Source of the DNA: Terrimonas sp.
GTDB taxonomy: Bacteria; Bacteroidota; Bacteroidia; Chitinophagales; Chitinophagaceae
Assembly (NCBI GenBank): GCA_016125075.1
Contig: WGMO01000011.1
Location: forward strand, 62,001 to 126,000
Direction: 5' to 3'
DNA length: 64,000 nt
Shown here: positions 17,870 through 26,433 of the stretch, one piece after another
How positions within the stretch are numbered: the first letter of the stretch is position 1
How the letters are laid out: each line of letters starts with the position of its first letter
Translations under genes and position numbers: made by a program
Notes under the pieces: model-generated
What the model was told of the DNA's origin: nothing
The model's database searches: none
The model's input: the letters and a program-made list of their open reading frames with translations, nothing else

Positions 17870-18649
17870 TCAGGCGAATTTCAGTTTCAGCCCGTCATAC
17901 GCCAGGTGGATGCTCCCGGGTAAGGTTGCAGAGACTGCAGCATGTAAACCCAGTTGATGGGATATATGGGTGAAATACGCCACGGGGACTTGCAGGTTTT
18001 GGACGGTGGCAATGGCCTCCGCAAGATTGAAATGTGAAATATGTTTTTCTTTCCGCAGGGCATTCAGCACCATCACTTCACTGCCCAGGATCTTTTGTTT
18101 TTCAGCAGCATCAATAAAATTGGCATCCGTGATATAGGTAAACTTCCCAAACCGGAAACCCATCACGGGCATTTTCAGGTGCCAGACCAGGATCGGGGTT
18201 ACCGGAATATCGCCTATGACAAAGGGCTCGAGGTTGATCGTATGGAGGTTCAGTTCCGGTATGCCCGGGTATTTTGTATCGGAAAATGCATAATAGAAAT
18301 CCCTGCGCAGCGCTTCTTCGGTCAGTGAATCTGCATAAACCTCCATCGGCTTTTTCGAAAAAAAATTAAAGGCCCTGATATCATCCAGCCCGGCAATATG
18401 ATCCTTATGCGGGTGTGTAAATACCACTGCATCCAGGCGCTTAACCTTCTCCCGCAGCATCTGGTACCGGAAATCGGGGCCCGTATCCACAACCAATGTT
18501 GTTTTTGCAGACTGGACGAGAATACTTGACCGCAGCCGATGATCCATTTTATCGGTGGATGTACAAACGGCACATTCACATGCAATCATAGGAACACCAC
18601 TACTGGTACCGGTACCCAAAAAAGTTATGGTAATCGGAGGACAAGTCAC
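17870..18649 (-). CDS. MBL-fold metallo-hydrolase (PhnP/RNase Z-like)
   Basis: A metallo-beta-lactamase-fold hydrolase, probably cytosolic, with the dinuclear metal motif THPHKDH at about residues 78-84. A three-cysteine cluster (CECAVC, about 24-29) right after the first beta strands FLGTGTSSGVP is typical of the PhnP-like group of phosphodiesterases. Further metal ligands are likely in the YITDANFID and FTHISHQLG stretches. The 259-residue length fits. The start appears to be GTG at 18649, since the first beta strand begins seven residues later and no ATG is near. It follows the 91-residue gene by 50 bases on the same strand, so they are probably co-transcribed. The substrate (cyclic phosphate or nucleotide) is not known. 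Confidence 0.85.
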   Translation of the reverse strand: MTCPPITITFLGTGTSSGVPMIACECAVCTSTDKMDHRLRSSILVQSAKTTLVVDTGPDFRYQMLREKVKRLDAVVFTHPHKDHIAGLDDIRAFNFFSKKPMEVYADSLTEEALRRDFYYAFSDTKYPGIPELNLHTINLEPFVIGDIPVTPILVWHLKMPVMGFRFGKFTYITDANFIDAAEKQKILGSEVMVLNALRKEKHISHFNLAEAIATVQNLQVPVAYFTHISHQLGLHAAVSATLPGSIHLAYDGLKLKFA

Positions 18650-18699
18650 TGTTTCAAAAATAAGAGAAGTGAACGGCTAGAACAAGTCAGAAAAAGGAA

Positions 18700-18975
18700 C
18701 TATTGATTTTCTTCCTGGAATCTTTCCATCACATCCGCAAAAACCTTTTGTGATTCCGGTGTAAGCGCTTCTTTGTCGATATGAAGCTGGGGAATAAGGT
18801 CGATCATGGTGTTGATACGGCCATCCATTTGCAGGAATTTATTCAGCACCACCACCTTCCGCTGCTCCAGGATACAATACCCGCTTTGAAAGGTCCCTCT
18901 TTCATAACGGATGATATATCCGGCTTCTTCGGCTACTGTTTGAAGTTTATCCAAAGTGGTTTGTGTGTATTTCAT
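18700..18975 (-). CDS. Conserved small hypothetical protein
   Basis: A 91-residue soluble protein with no signal peptide or TM segment. The central block FQSGYCILEQRKVVVLNKFLQMDGRI (about 29-54) reads like a conserved core with beta strands followed by a helix, and the C terminus is acidic. I do not recognise a named domain. It lies between porX and the MBL hydrolase on the same strand, 50 bases before the latter, and has its own candidate -7 box (TAAATTTG on the minus strand, plus positions 19001-19008). The close spacing with the MBL gene suggests a shared transcript. No function is assigned. Confidence 0.8.
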   Translation of the reverse strand: MKYTQTTLDKLQTVAEEAGYIIRYERGTFQSGYCILEQRKVVVLNKFLQMDGRINTMIDLIPQLHIDKEALTPESQKVFADVMERFQEENQ

Positions 18976-19000
18976 AGTACAAACGGCGTATTCATTTATG

Positions 19001-19008
19001 CAAATTTA
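19001..19008 (-). promoter_or_regulatory. Candidate -7 promoter box for the 91-residue gene
   Basis: An exact TAnnTTTG match (TAAATTTG reading leftward), 26 bases before the ATG at 18975. A TTG at the -33 region is present only with a 25-base spacer, so support is partial. Confidence 0.38.
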
Positions 19009-19052
19009 AAATTCTGCCCGGGAACCCGGTAAGTACTTTTCCACAACATCAT

Positions 19053-20609
19053 TTATTTACTGATCATCTTGATAACAGGTACGATCATCTCTTCGAGGCT
19101 TACGCCGCCATGCTGGAATGTGTTCCGGTAATAATTCACATAGTAATTATAGTTATTCGGATAACAGAGGTAGCCATCTTCTTTTGCAAAAATAAAGGAG
19201 GAATTTACATTGGGTACCGGCAGACCAGCTTCCCGGGGATCACGAAACGCAAGAACTTCCCTGGCTTCATAATTGAGATTGCGGCCATGTTTGTAACGGA
19301 GATTAGCGGTTGTCTGTTTATCCCCTACTACCTTATAGGGCGTCCGGACCCGGACGGTACCATGATCCGTGGCCAGTACTATTTTTATTTTTTTATCCGC
19401 AATCTTTTTGAGGGCCTGGTGCAGGGGAGAATGTTCAAACCAACTTTGCGTAATGCTGCGGTAACTCATTTCATCGCCCGCCAGTTCCTTTAATACTTCC
19501 ATTTCCGTTCGGGCATGGCTCAGCATGTCGACAAAATTATAGACGATCACATTGAGGTCGTTCTCGAGCAAATTATGGATATTATTAACCAGGTCAAGTC
19601 CCGCCTGGTTATTCAGTACTTTAGTATAAGTGACCCTTAGGTCAACTTTTTTCAGTCTTTTAAGCTGGGCACGTAAAAATTTTTCTTCATGGAGGTTTTT
19701 GCCCCCCTCTTCATCATCATTTTTCCATTCGGAAGGAAATTGTTTTTCAATATCCACGGGCAGCATGCCGGAAAAGATCGCATTCCGCGCATATTGCGTA
19801 GCCGTGGGCAGGATACTGTAAAATGTATCTTCTTCCTGGATCCTGAAACTTTCTGCAAAGATGGGCTGGATGGCTTTCCACTGGTCAAACCGCAGGTTAT
19901 CGATCAGGATAAAAAAAAGTGGTGTCCCTTTTTCCAAATGGGGCAATACTTTAAACTGCATCATATTGTGACTCATGATCGGGGCATCATCTGCACGGGC
20001 CCTGATCCATGATGCATAGTGCCTCGAGATAAATTTGAAAAATTCTGTATTGGCTTCGGCCTTTTGGGTTTGGAACACCTCACGCATTTCCGGGCTGTCA
20101 CTTTTTTCCATTTCCAGTTCCCAGTACACCAGTTTCTTATAGATCTCCATCCATTCATTGTGGTCCGGGTTGCTATTGAGCGCCATAAAAAGGTTGCGAA
20201 ACTGTTGCTGGTAGGCCGTGGTCGTTTTTTCTGCCACCAGCCTTTTATTATCCAGTATTTTTTTCAGGCTTAACAGTACCTGGTTGGGGTTGACCGGTTT
20301 AATCAGGTAATCACTGATCTGAGAACCGATCGCATCATCCATCAGGTTCTCCGTCTCGTTCTTGGTAATCAGAACAATGGGGATCTGCTGGTTTACTTCC
20401 TTAATTTTCGCCAGGGTCTCCAGCCCGGTGATGCCGGGCATCGTCTCATCCATTAATACAACATCGACCTGGTTTTCCTTTACAAAATCAATGGCATCGA
20501 AACCATTGGTCAGGGCATGGACCTCATAGCCCTTGCTTTCCAGGAACAGTTTTTGCGACTGCAGGCTCTCGATCTCATCATCTACCCAAAGTATTTTTCC
20601 TAATGCCAT
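19053..20609 (-). CDS. porX: PorX, T9SS response regulator with PglZ domain
   Basis: PorX is the response regulator that controls type IX secretion and gliding-related genes in Bacteroidota. The 518 residues start with a receiver domain: acidic pocket WVDDEIE (Asp10-Asp11), phospho-acceptor Asp54 in VLMDETMPG, Thr/Lys in VLITKNE. A helical linker follows (about 125-200). The rest is a PglZ domain of the alkaline phosphatase superfamily, with candidate metal ligands in LIDNLRFDQW, VYNFVDMLSHAR and LATDHGTVR. In Porphyromonas gingivalis this domain acts as a phosphodiesterase on nucleotide substrates and binds zinc. There is no DNA-binding domain. No porY kinase is adjacent. Two T9SS cargo genes lie further right in this window. 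Confidence 0.95.
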   Translation of the reverse strand: MALGKILWVDDEIESLQSQKLFLESKGYEVHALTNGFDAIDFVKENQVDVVLMDETMPGITGLETLAKIKEVNQQIPIVLITKNETENLMDDAIGSQISDYLIKPVNPNQVLLSLKKILDNKRLVAEKTTTAYQQQFRNLFMALNSNPDHNEWMEIYKKLVYWELEMEKSDSPEMREVFQTQKAEANTEFFKFISRHYASWIRARADDAPIMSHNMMQFKVLPHLEKGTPLFFILIDNLRFDQWKAIQPIFAESFRIQEEDTFYSILPTATQYARNAIFSGMLPVDIEKQFPSEWKNDDEEGGKNLHEEKFLRAQLKRLKKVDLRVTYTKVLNNQAGLDLVNNIHNLLENDLNVIVYNFVDMLSHARTEMEVLKELAGDEMSYRSITQSWFEHSPLHQALKKIADKKIKIVLATDHGTVRVRTPYKVVGDKQTTANLRYKHGRNLNYEAREVLAFRDPREAGLPVPNVNSSFIFAKEDGYLCYPNNYNYYVNYYRNTFQHGGVSLEEMIVPVIKMISK

Positions 20610-20685
20610 AGTTGAGGTTTTAGTGCATGTGCCATATCATTATTAATACCTGACTCCGAGACCGGCGCAAAGAATATCAATCCTT

Positions 20686-20722
20686 CAAATTTAGCTTATT
20701 AATGCCAGCTATCGTAGTTTTG
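20686..20722. promoter_or_regulatory. Back-to-back -7 boxes for porX and the HD gene
   Basis: In the 162-base gap between the divergent genes, the minus strand has TAAATTTG (plus positions 20686-20693) facing porX and the plus strand has TAGTTTTG (20715-20722) facing the HD gene. Both match TAnnTTTG exactly. Neither has a good TTG at the -33 distance, so these are candidates only. Confidence 0.4.
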
Positions 20723-20771
20723 CCAACTAAAGGAACAAAGGCTTTAACAAAAAGACAACAGGCGCATTTAT

Positions 20772-21986
20772 ATGTCGACAGACAGAAAGATTATTAACGA
20801 TCCGGTTTATGGTTTTATTACGATAGACCATCCCCTGTTGCTGGATATCATTGCACATCCTTATTACCAACGCCTGCGGCGTATCTACCAGATGGCATTT
20901 GCACACCTGGTGTATCCCGGAGCCGTTCATTCAAGGTTACACCATTCCTTAGGCGCTTACCACCTGATGTGTAATGCACTCACTGAATTAAAAAACAAGG
21001 GTATCCCGATCACCGAAGAAGAGGAACTGGGTGCAAAAATTGCGATCCTGTTACATGATGTTGGGCACGGGCCCTATTCCCATACACTGGAAAATGAACT
21101 GATCCGTGACGTTCACCACGAAACCATCTCCCTGCTGATCATGCGGCTGTTGAACGAAGAGTTCAGGGGGCAACTGCAAACCGCCATCGATATCTTCACC
21201 AATAACCACCCCAAGCTTTTTTTACACCAGTTGGTGTCTGGACAACTGGATGTAGACCGGATGGACTACCTGAGCCGGGATAGCTTTTTTACGGGTGTTT
21301 CAGAAGGTGTTATTGCCTACGACAGGATCCTGAAAATGCTGACGGTACACCAGGGTGCCCTGATGGTGGAAGAAAAAGCAATCTATTCCATTGAAAAATT
21401 CCTCGTTTCCAGGCGGCTGATGTACTGGCAGGTTTACCTGCATAAAACGGTTATTTGTGCCGAAATGATGCTGGTAAAAATCATCAGGAGGGCCAAGGAA
21501 CTGATCCTGCGTGGCGAAAAGGTGGAGGCTGCCACGACCGCTTTTAACTTTTATTTACAAAACCAGCATACGCTTCATTCTGTTGACCAGCACCTCGGTA
21601 TTTTTTGCAGCCTTGACGACTATGATGTGATGACCACCGTAAAAAACTGGATGCAGCATCCCGACAAAATATTATCCCTGTTATGCCGTTATCTGGTAGA
21701 CCGGAAATTGTTAAAGATCAAGTTGATTGCAGAACCTTTTCCTGCAGAAATGATCAGGGAAAAAACAAAAGAAGCCGTTCTTAAACTGGATATCACTGAA
21801 GACGAGGCCTCCTATTTTGTATTTACAGGAGATACCACCAATACGACTTATAACGTTATGGATGAAAGAATCAATATTTTGTTCAAAGACGGAACGGTGA
21901 GGGATATTTCGAAAGTGGACAATGCCCTGATTCATACTCAGGTTTCCGCCCCTGTTAAAAAATACTACATTTGTTATCTTAAATAG
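20772..21986 (+). CDS. HD-domain phosphohydrolase (dGTPase/SAMHD1-like)
   Basis: A cytosolic HD-superfamily metal-dependent phosphohydrolase, 404 residues. The metal-binding residues are visible: His in RLHHSLGAYHLM (about 55-66), the HD pair in LLHDVGHGPYSH (His95-Asp96), and the distal Asp in QLDVDRMDYLSRD (about 155-166). The RLRRIYQMAFAHLVYPGAVHSR stretch is typical of the group related to dGTPases and SAMHD1. Substrates of these Bacteroidota members are mostly untested; dNTP hydrolysis is a reasonable guess. lpxD follows 70 bases downstream with no terminator, and an HD gene ahead of lpxD is a familiar arrangement in this phylum, so co-transcription is likely. Confidence 0.9.
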   Translation: MSTDRKIINDPVYGFITIDHPLLLDIIAHPYYQRLRRIYQMAFAHLVYPGAVHSRLHHSLGAYHLMCNALTELKNKGIPITEEEELGAKIAILLHDVGHGPYSHTLENELIRDVHHETISLLIMRLLNEEFRGQLQTAIDIFTNNHPKLFLHQLVSGQLDVDRMDYLSRDSFFTGVSEGVIAYDRILKMLTVHQGALMVEEKAIYSIEKFLVSRRLMYWQVYLHKTVICAEMMLVKIIRRAKELILRGEKVEAATTAFNFYLQNQHTLHSVDQHLGIFCSLDDYDVMTTVKNWMQHPDKILSLLCRYLVDRKLLKIKLIAEPFPAEMIREKTKEAVLKLDITEDEASYFVFTGDTTNTTYNVMDERINILFKDGTVRDISKVDNALIHTQVSAPVKKYYICYLK

Positions 21987-22056
21987 CCAAAGTTGACCGC
22001 CTGAAAACACATCATTACGACGTACCGGTGGCAACCAGAAGCTGAAAGCTGTTTTT

Positions 22057-23103
22057 ATGACATTTACCGCTGCTCAAATAGCCATGCTCATCAATGGCAG
22101 GATAGAAGGTAGTGCCGATGCTTCTGTTACTTCTTTTGGCAAAATCGAGGAAGCCAAGGCAGGCCAGCTCGCCTTCCTGGCCAACCCGAAATATGAAGAT
22201 TTCCTATACAATACGGCCGCCAGCATTGTCATTGTAAATGAGACCCTGCAATTAAGGGCTCCTGTTACCGCATCCCTTATCAGGGTGCCGGATGCCTATT
22301 CTGCATTTGCCGTCTTATTGAGCAAGTACCAGGAAATGATGACACAGCAACTGAGCGGCATCCAGCAACCGGCTTACATTGCACCGGATGCCGTACTTCA
22401 GGAAAATACTTTTATCGCTGCATTCGTTTACATCAGCGAACAGGTGGAAGTGGGAAAGAATTCAAAAATATTTCCGCATACTTTTATTGGGCATCATGTA
22501 AAGATCGGAGAGAACTGTATCATTCATAGCGGGGTAAAGATTTACCATGATTGTGTGATCGGGAACAATGTGATCATCCATGCCGGTACCATTATCGGCA
22601 GTGACGGATTCGGTTTCGCCCCACAGTCGGACGGCAGTTTTAAGAAAGTTCCCCAAATCGGCAATGTAATAGTGGAAGATCATGTCGAAATAGGCGCCAA
22701 TGCCACCATTGACAGGGCCACTATTGGATCCACCATCATCCGGTCGGGTGCAAAACTTGATAACCTGATACAGATCGCCCATAATGTTGAAGTGGGAAAC
22801 AGCAGTGTCATTGCTGCGCAGGCAGGTGTCAGTGGCAGTACAAAGATCGGCAAGGGTGTTATGATAGGCGGACAGGCCGGGATTGTGGGGCATATACAAA
22901 TCGGGGATGGTGCTAAAATAAACGCCCAAAGTGGTGTCAGCAAATCGATAGAGCCGGGTAAAGCAGTTACTGGTTCGCCTGCCCATGATTATACTTCCGC
23001 ACTCCGCAGCCAGGCCGTTAGCCGTAAACTTCCGGAACTGGAAAAAAGAGTGAAAGACCTGGAAGTGCTGATAAAACAATTACTGGCCGACAAAGTGGTT
23101 TGA
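22057..23103 (+). CDS. lpxD: UDP-3-O-acylglucosamine N-acyltransferase
   Basis: LpxD adds the N-linked 3-hydroxyacyl chain from acyl-ACP to UDP-3-O-acylglucosamine, the third step of lipid A synthesis, in the cytosol at the membrane face. The 348 residues show the N-terminal uridine-binding domain (GKIEEAKAGQLAFLANPKY, about 27-45), a left-handed beta helix of hexapeptide repeats (about 110-310; for example IGENCIIHSGVKIY and IGAGATID-like ATIDRATIG), the catalytic His near 241 in QIAHNVEVGN, and a C-terminal helix (ELEKRVKDLEVLIKQL) for trimer formation. lpxC-fabZ is 1.8 kb further on, separated by an opposing gene. Confidence 0.97.
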   Translation: MTFTAAQIAMLINGRIEGSADASVTSFGKIEEAKAGQLAFLANPKYEDFLYNTAASIVIVNETLQLRAPVTASLIRVPDAYSAFAVLLSKYQEMMTQQLSGIQQPAYIAPDAVLQENTFIAAFVYISEQVEVGKNSKIFPHTFIGHHVKIGENCIIHSGVKIYHDCVIGNNVIIHAGTIIGSDGFGFAPQSDGSFKKVPQIGNVIVEDHVEIGANATIDRATIGSTIIRSGAKLDNLIQIAHNVEVGNSSVIAAQAGVSGSTKIGKGVMIGGQAGIVGHIQIGDGAKINAQSGVSKSIEPGKAVTGSPAHDYTSALRSQAVSRKLPELEKRVKDLEVLIKQLLADKVV

Positions 23104-23148
23104 TACTTCGCAAGGGCTAATGACCCGCCGGGGTGAATCCCTACCTTA

Positions 23149-24807
23149 TCATTCCAAATACACCAGGCTATAGTGTTCCTTCCATCCATCAATGCTGAAA
23201 TTATATAACACACTTACCTGACCGAAACGGTTATCCCTTAAGGCGGGGAGATAATCATCCTGGATAATGCAATAAGCTCCTTTCCCTGGTTCCGGTTGAT
23301 ACTGCAAAATAGTACCCGAAAGAACGGAATAATAATACGATAACCCGTAAGGAATGAATGGGGGCATCTCCAACAGGGTCTTTGAAAAAACCACCGGTCC
23401 CAGGGATGCCTGGACGGGGTAAGCTTGTAAGGGGCCCGTTAGGTAAACCGGATGCTTACCCGAAAATTCCAGGACCTTCTCTGCCACAAACCGGCTTGTG
23501 TTTTCAGTTTTTTGGCTGCGGTTGTATACGGGGAAATAAAAAAACGTCATGCCAATCCTCAGAAAAATGACAAAGAGGATAAAAATAAAGATCCGCTGCG
23601 CTTTCAGGGTATGATAACCCCAGACCATCCCGCCCGCCAGGATAAAAAGGCCTGCCGATTTAATCCCAATCCCTGCTATGTCGCGCGTAGCCGACAGGAA
23701 AGGGAGGATTAAAAAAACCGTTGACACGACGATCATCAGGAAAAAGAATAGTTTTTCCAGGAAATGAATGACCTTCGGATATTCTTCTTTAGCCACCTGG
23801 TACCCATAGGCTGCAAAAATGCACAGGAAGGGAAAGAACATATACATGTACCGGCTTTTAACGGAACCGGTGAACCAGTAAACCGGAATATTCACCAGGA
23901 TAAACAAGCAACAGAATACAAGGAAAGGCTGACCCTTCATCCGCGCCATTACGTTTTTTAAGAATGGCAGGAAAAACAATACCGACCAGGGAGCGAGAAA
24001 TCGTAAAAGCTGCACCGGGAACGTGATGGCATTGACCAGCAACTTGTTTTGGTGCTCCCCCAGCCCGCTTTTACTGGCCGATTCAAAAAAGAGGTTGGTG
24101 AGGAACCCTTCCAGATCTTCCTGCAGGCTATACCGGTAAAAATACAGGCCCACGATGCAGGCAAAAACCGAAAGACCCAACGCATGCTGCCACCGGAACA
24201 ATAACTTTTTGTCTTTTTGCCAGATGACCAACATGAGCAAGGTGAGCCCCTGGAATAAGAGGGAAGGGAATCCTTTTGTAAGGACCCCCACCGACATGAA
24301 AAAGTAAGAAAATACAAAAAGCAGTCCGTAGCGACCCTGCCGGTAAAAATGATAGATGGCTATCACCTGCAGGAAAACCACTAATGCATAAAACAGGTCT
24401 ATTTCACCGCCGATCAACGTACCGAAAAAAAAGATATCCGCAGAAGTAATAAAGAAGAGAGAAGAAAGGATGGCCGTCTGCCTGTTAAAATACTTTGTCA
24501 CGAATCGAAAATTCAAAAAGGCCATGACCATCAATGCCAAAAGAGAGGGTATCCTCACGATCCAGTTTGCATAATGCCCCGAAAGGTTAAACATGCCTGC
24601 CAGTATCCAGTTAAAAAGGGGGGGCTTGTTATAATAGGGCATCCCGTTGATATGCGGTACGATATAGTCGCCCGAGAAAACCATCTCCAATGCCACCAAT
24701 GCTCTGCGGGGTTCTTCAAAACGGAGATCGATCGCATTCAGGTACAGGCACAACGAAACCGGGAGCAGGAAAAGTATAAGCGCCAGAACTTTATTCGAAG
24801 CAGACAT
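23149..24807 (-). CDS. GT39/ArnT-like membrane glycosyltransferase
   Basis: A polytopic inner-membrane glycosyltransferase of the PMT/ArnT type, which uses a polyprenyl-phosphate sugar on the periplasmic side. From ATG 24807 (MSASNKVL) it has 552 residues and about eleven TM segments. The first periplasmic loop carries the family signature with acidic catalytic residues: LRFEEPRRALVALEM, followed by PHINGMPYYNKPPLFNW. The C-terminal 120 residues are periplasmic. ArnT adds aminoarabinose to lipid A; the position between lpxD and lpxC makes a lipid A or envelope substrate plausible, but this is inference. A longer frame reaching 25092 overlaps lpxC and has no conserved content. It converges on lpxD and diverges from lpxC-fabZ. 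Confidence 0.87.
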   Translation of the reverse strand: MSASNKVLALILFLLPVSLCLYLNAIDLRFEEPRRALVALEMVFSGDYIVPHINGMPYYNKPPLFNWILAGMFNLSGHYANWIVRIPSLLALMVMAFLNFRFVTKYFNRQTAILSSLFFITSADIFFFGTLIGGEIDLFYALVVFLQVIAIYHFYRQGRYGLLFVFSYFFMSVGVLTKGFPSLLFQGLTLLMLVIWQKDKKLLFRWQHALGLSVFACIVGLYFYRYSLQEDLEGFLTNLFFESASKSGLGEHQNKLLVNAITFPVQLLRFLAPWSVLFFLPFLKNVMARMKGQPFLVFCCLFILVNIPVYWFTGSVKSRYMYMFFPFLCIFAAYGYQVAKEEYPKVIHFLEKLFFFLMIVVSTVFLILPFLSATRDIAGIGIKSAGLFILAGGMVWGYHTLKAQRIFIFILFVIFLRIGMTFFYFPVYNRSQKTENTSRFVAEKVLEFSGKHPVYLTGPLQAYPVQASLGPVVFSKTLLEMPPFIPYGLSYYYSVLSGTILQYQPEPGKGAYCIIQDDYLPALRDNRFGQVSVLYNFSIDGWKEHYSLVYLE

Positions 24808-24933
24808 GCTGTGGAAATTAAACAAATATATGGGTATCCGGCAATAAACTCCGGCCCCCTGCGGGGGGAAATAGAAGACCGGATAAACAGATCCTGAAAA
24901 GAGTTTTTCAATTATTAACTGTGTCCTAATTGC

Positions 24934-24941
24934 TATATTTG
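24934..24941 (+). promoter_or_regulatory. Candidate -7 box just before lpxC-fabZ
   Basis: TATATTTG matches TAnnTTTG exactly and ends only five bases before the ATG at 24947. If used, transcription would start at or next to the start codon, giving a leaderless mRNA. No TTG is seen at the -33 distance. An upstream promoter in 24808-24930 is the alternative. Confidence 0.38.
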
Positions 24942-24946
24942 TTGCT

Positions 24947-26383
24947 ATGAATTCAGTTTCCCAGACAACCGTTAAAAAGACCGAGGGCAACTTTAACCCC
25001 GATAAACAACATACCATAAAATCCCAGGTGAAGATATCCGGTACCGGCTTACATACCGGTGTTTTGGTAGACCTGGTGATGAAACCGGCCAACCCCGGTT
25101 ATGGCATACAGTTCCAGCGGGTTGACCTTCCCGACCAACCGATCATTAAGGCTGATTGTGACCTTGTGACCGACACCAGCAGGGGTACAACTTTGGAATC
25201 CAATGGCGGTAAAGTCAGTACAGTTGAACATGTGCTGGCAGCCCTGGTCGGAATGGGAATTGATAATGCCCTGCTGGAAGTGAACGGCCCCGAAATGCCC
25301 ATCATGGACGGCAGTTCCCAGCCCTTTATTGAGATCATTGAAAAAGCCGGTATTACGGAACAGGATGCCACAAAAAACTGGTACAGTATCGACGAGAACA
25401 TCAATTACTATGACGAGAAGAAAAGAGTGGAAATGGTAGCACTTCCCTCCACCGAGTATTCTATCACCACGCTGATTGATTTCAACTCACCGGTATTGGG
25501 AACCCAGCATGCCGTATTGAAAAAGATCAATAATTTTAAATCGGAGATCGCCCCTTGCCGGACTTTCTGTTTTTTGCATGAACTGGAAATGCTGCTGGAT
25601 AATAACCTTATCAAAGGAGGAGATGTGAACAATGCGATCGTAGTGGTCGATAAACCCGTTGACGAAATTGAACTGTCGCGTTTACAGAAGATCTTTAAAA
25701 AAGACAAGATCGAGGTCAAAAGCGAAGGATACCTGAATAACCTTGAATTGCGATTCCCGAATGAACCCGCCCGGCATAAATTACTGGACGTGGTCGGCGA
25801 TCTTGCGCTGATCGGGTACCCCATCAAAGCCAGGATCATTGCCAACCGGCCCGGGCACAGTACGAATGTGGAATTCGCAAAAATGATCAAACAGTATATC
25901 AAAAAGAACAGGCATATCAAAGATGTACCGACCTATGATCCTACCCAGCCCCCTGTTTATGATCAAACCTATATTGAAAAAAAATTACCCCATCGTTTCC
26001 CTTTCCTGCTGGTGGATAAGATCATTGAGTTAACCGATACCCGGATTATTGGCATCAAGAATGTAACATTCAACGAATGGTTTTTCCAGGGGCATTTTCC
26101 CGGTAACCCGGTTATGCCCGGTGTATTACAGATTGAAGCGCTGGCGCAATGCGGAGGCATACTGGCCATGAACCTGAGTACCGATGGCGAATACGATACT
26201 TATTTCCTGAAAATTGATAATTGTAAATTCAAACAAAAGGTAGTTCCTGGCGACACCATGATTTTAAAAATGGAATTATCGGCACCCATCCGTCGGGGCA
26301 TCTGCGAAATGAAAGGCACCGTTTATGTTGGCAACAAGGTTTGCGCCGAGGGCGACCTGGTGGCCCAGATTGTGAAAAAATAA
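24947..26383 (+). CDS. lpxC-fabZ: Bifunctional LpxC-FabZ: UDP-3-O-acyl-GlcNAc deacetylase / 3-hydroxyacyl-ACP dehydratase
   Basis: A fusion typical of Bacteroidota. The LpxC half (about 20-325) is the zinc deacetylase that commits carbon to lipid A: zinc ligands are His in VEHVLAALVG (about 93) and the His and Asp in RHKLLDVVGD (about 274-279), with the catalytic His in NRPGHSTNVEF (about 302). The FabZ half (about 345-478) is the hot-dog dehydratase of fatty acid elongation: LPHRFPFLLVD, the catalytic His in GHFPGNPVMPGVLQIEALAQ (about 382) and its Glu. One protein thus balances 3-hydroxyacyl-ACP use between lipid A and phospholipid. lpxA, which often follows, is absent; a convergent terminator follows instead. 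Confidence 0.97.
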   Translation: MNSVSQTTVKKTEGNFNPDKQHTIKSQVKISGTGLHTGVLVDLVMKPANPGYGIQFQRVDLPDQPIIKADCDLVTDTSRGTTLESNGGKVSTVEHVLAALVGMGIDNALLEVNGPEMPIMDGSSQPFIEIIEKAGITEQDATKNWYSIDENINYYDEKKRVEMVALPSTEYSITTLIDFNSPVLGTQHAVLKKINNFKSEIAPCRTFCFLHELEMLLDNNLIKGGDVNNAIVVVDKPVDEIELSRLQKIFKKDKIEVKSEGYLNNLELRFPNEPARHKLLDVVGDLALIGYPIKARIIANRPGHSTNVEFAKMIKQYIKKNRHIKDVPTYDPTQPPVYDQTYIEKKLPHRFPFLLVDKIIELTDTRIIGIKNVTFNEWFFQGHFPGNPVMPGVLQIEALAQCGGILAMNLSTDGEYDTYFLKIDNCKFKQKVVPGDTMILKMELSAPIRRGICEMKGTVYVGNKVCAEGDLVAQIVKK

Positions 26384-26423
26384 AAATTGTTGAGGTATTC
26401 CATAAAGAATACCCCAACAATTT
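26384..26423. terminator. Bidirectional terminator after lpxC-fabZ
   Basis: A long stem (aaattgttg at 26384-26392 with caacaattt at 26415-26423, and ggtattc at 26394-26400 with gaatacc at 26407-26413, one A/C mismatch) closes a 6-base loop. It lies between convergent genes. Confidence 0.82.
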
Positions 26424-26433
26424 GCTGTGTCCC

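Noticed and set aside
24808-25092. N-terminal extension of the GT39 gene by 95 residues
   Set aside because: The extension overlaps the start of lpxC-fabZ and precedes the first TM segment with no conserved content; the ATG at 24807 fits the family.
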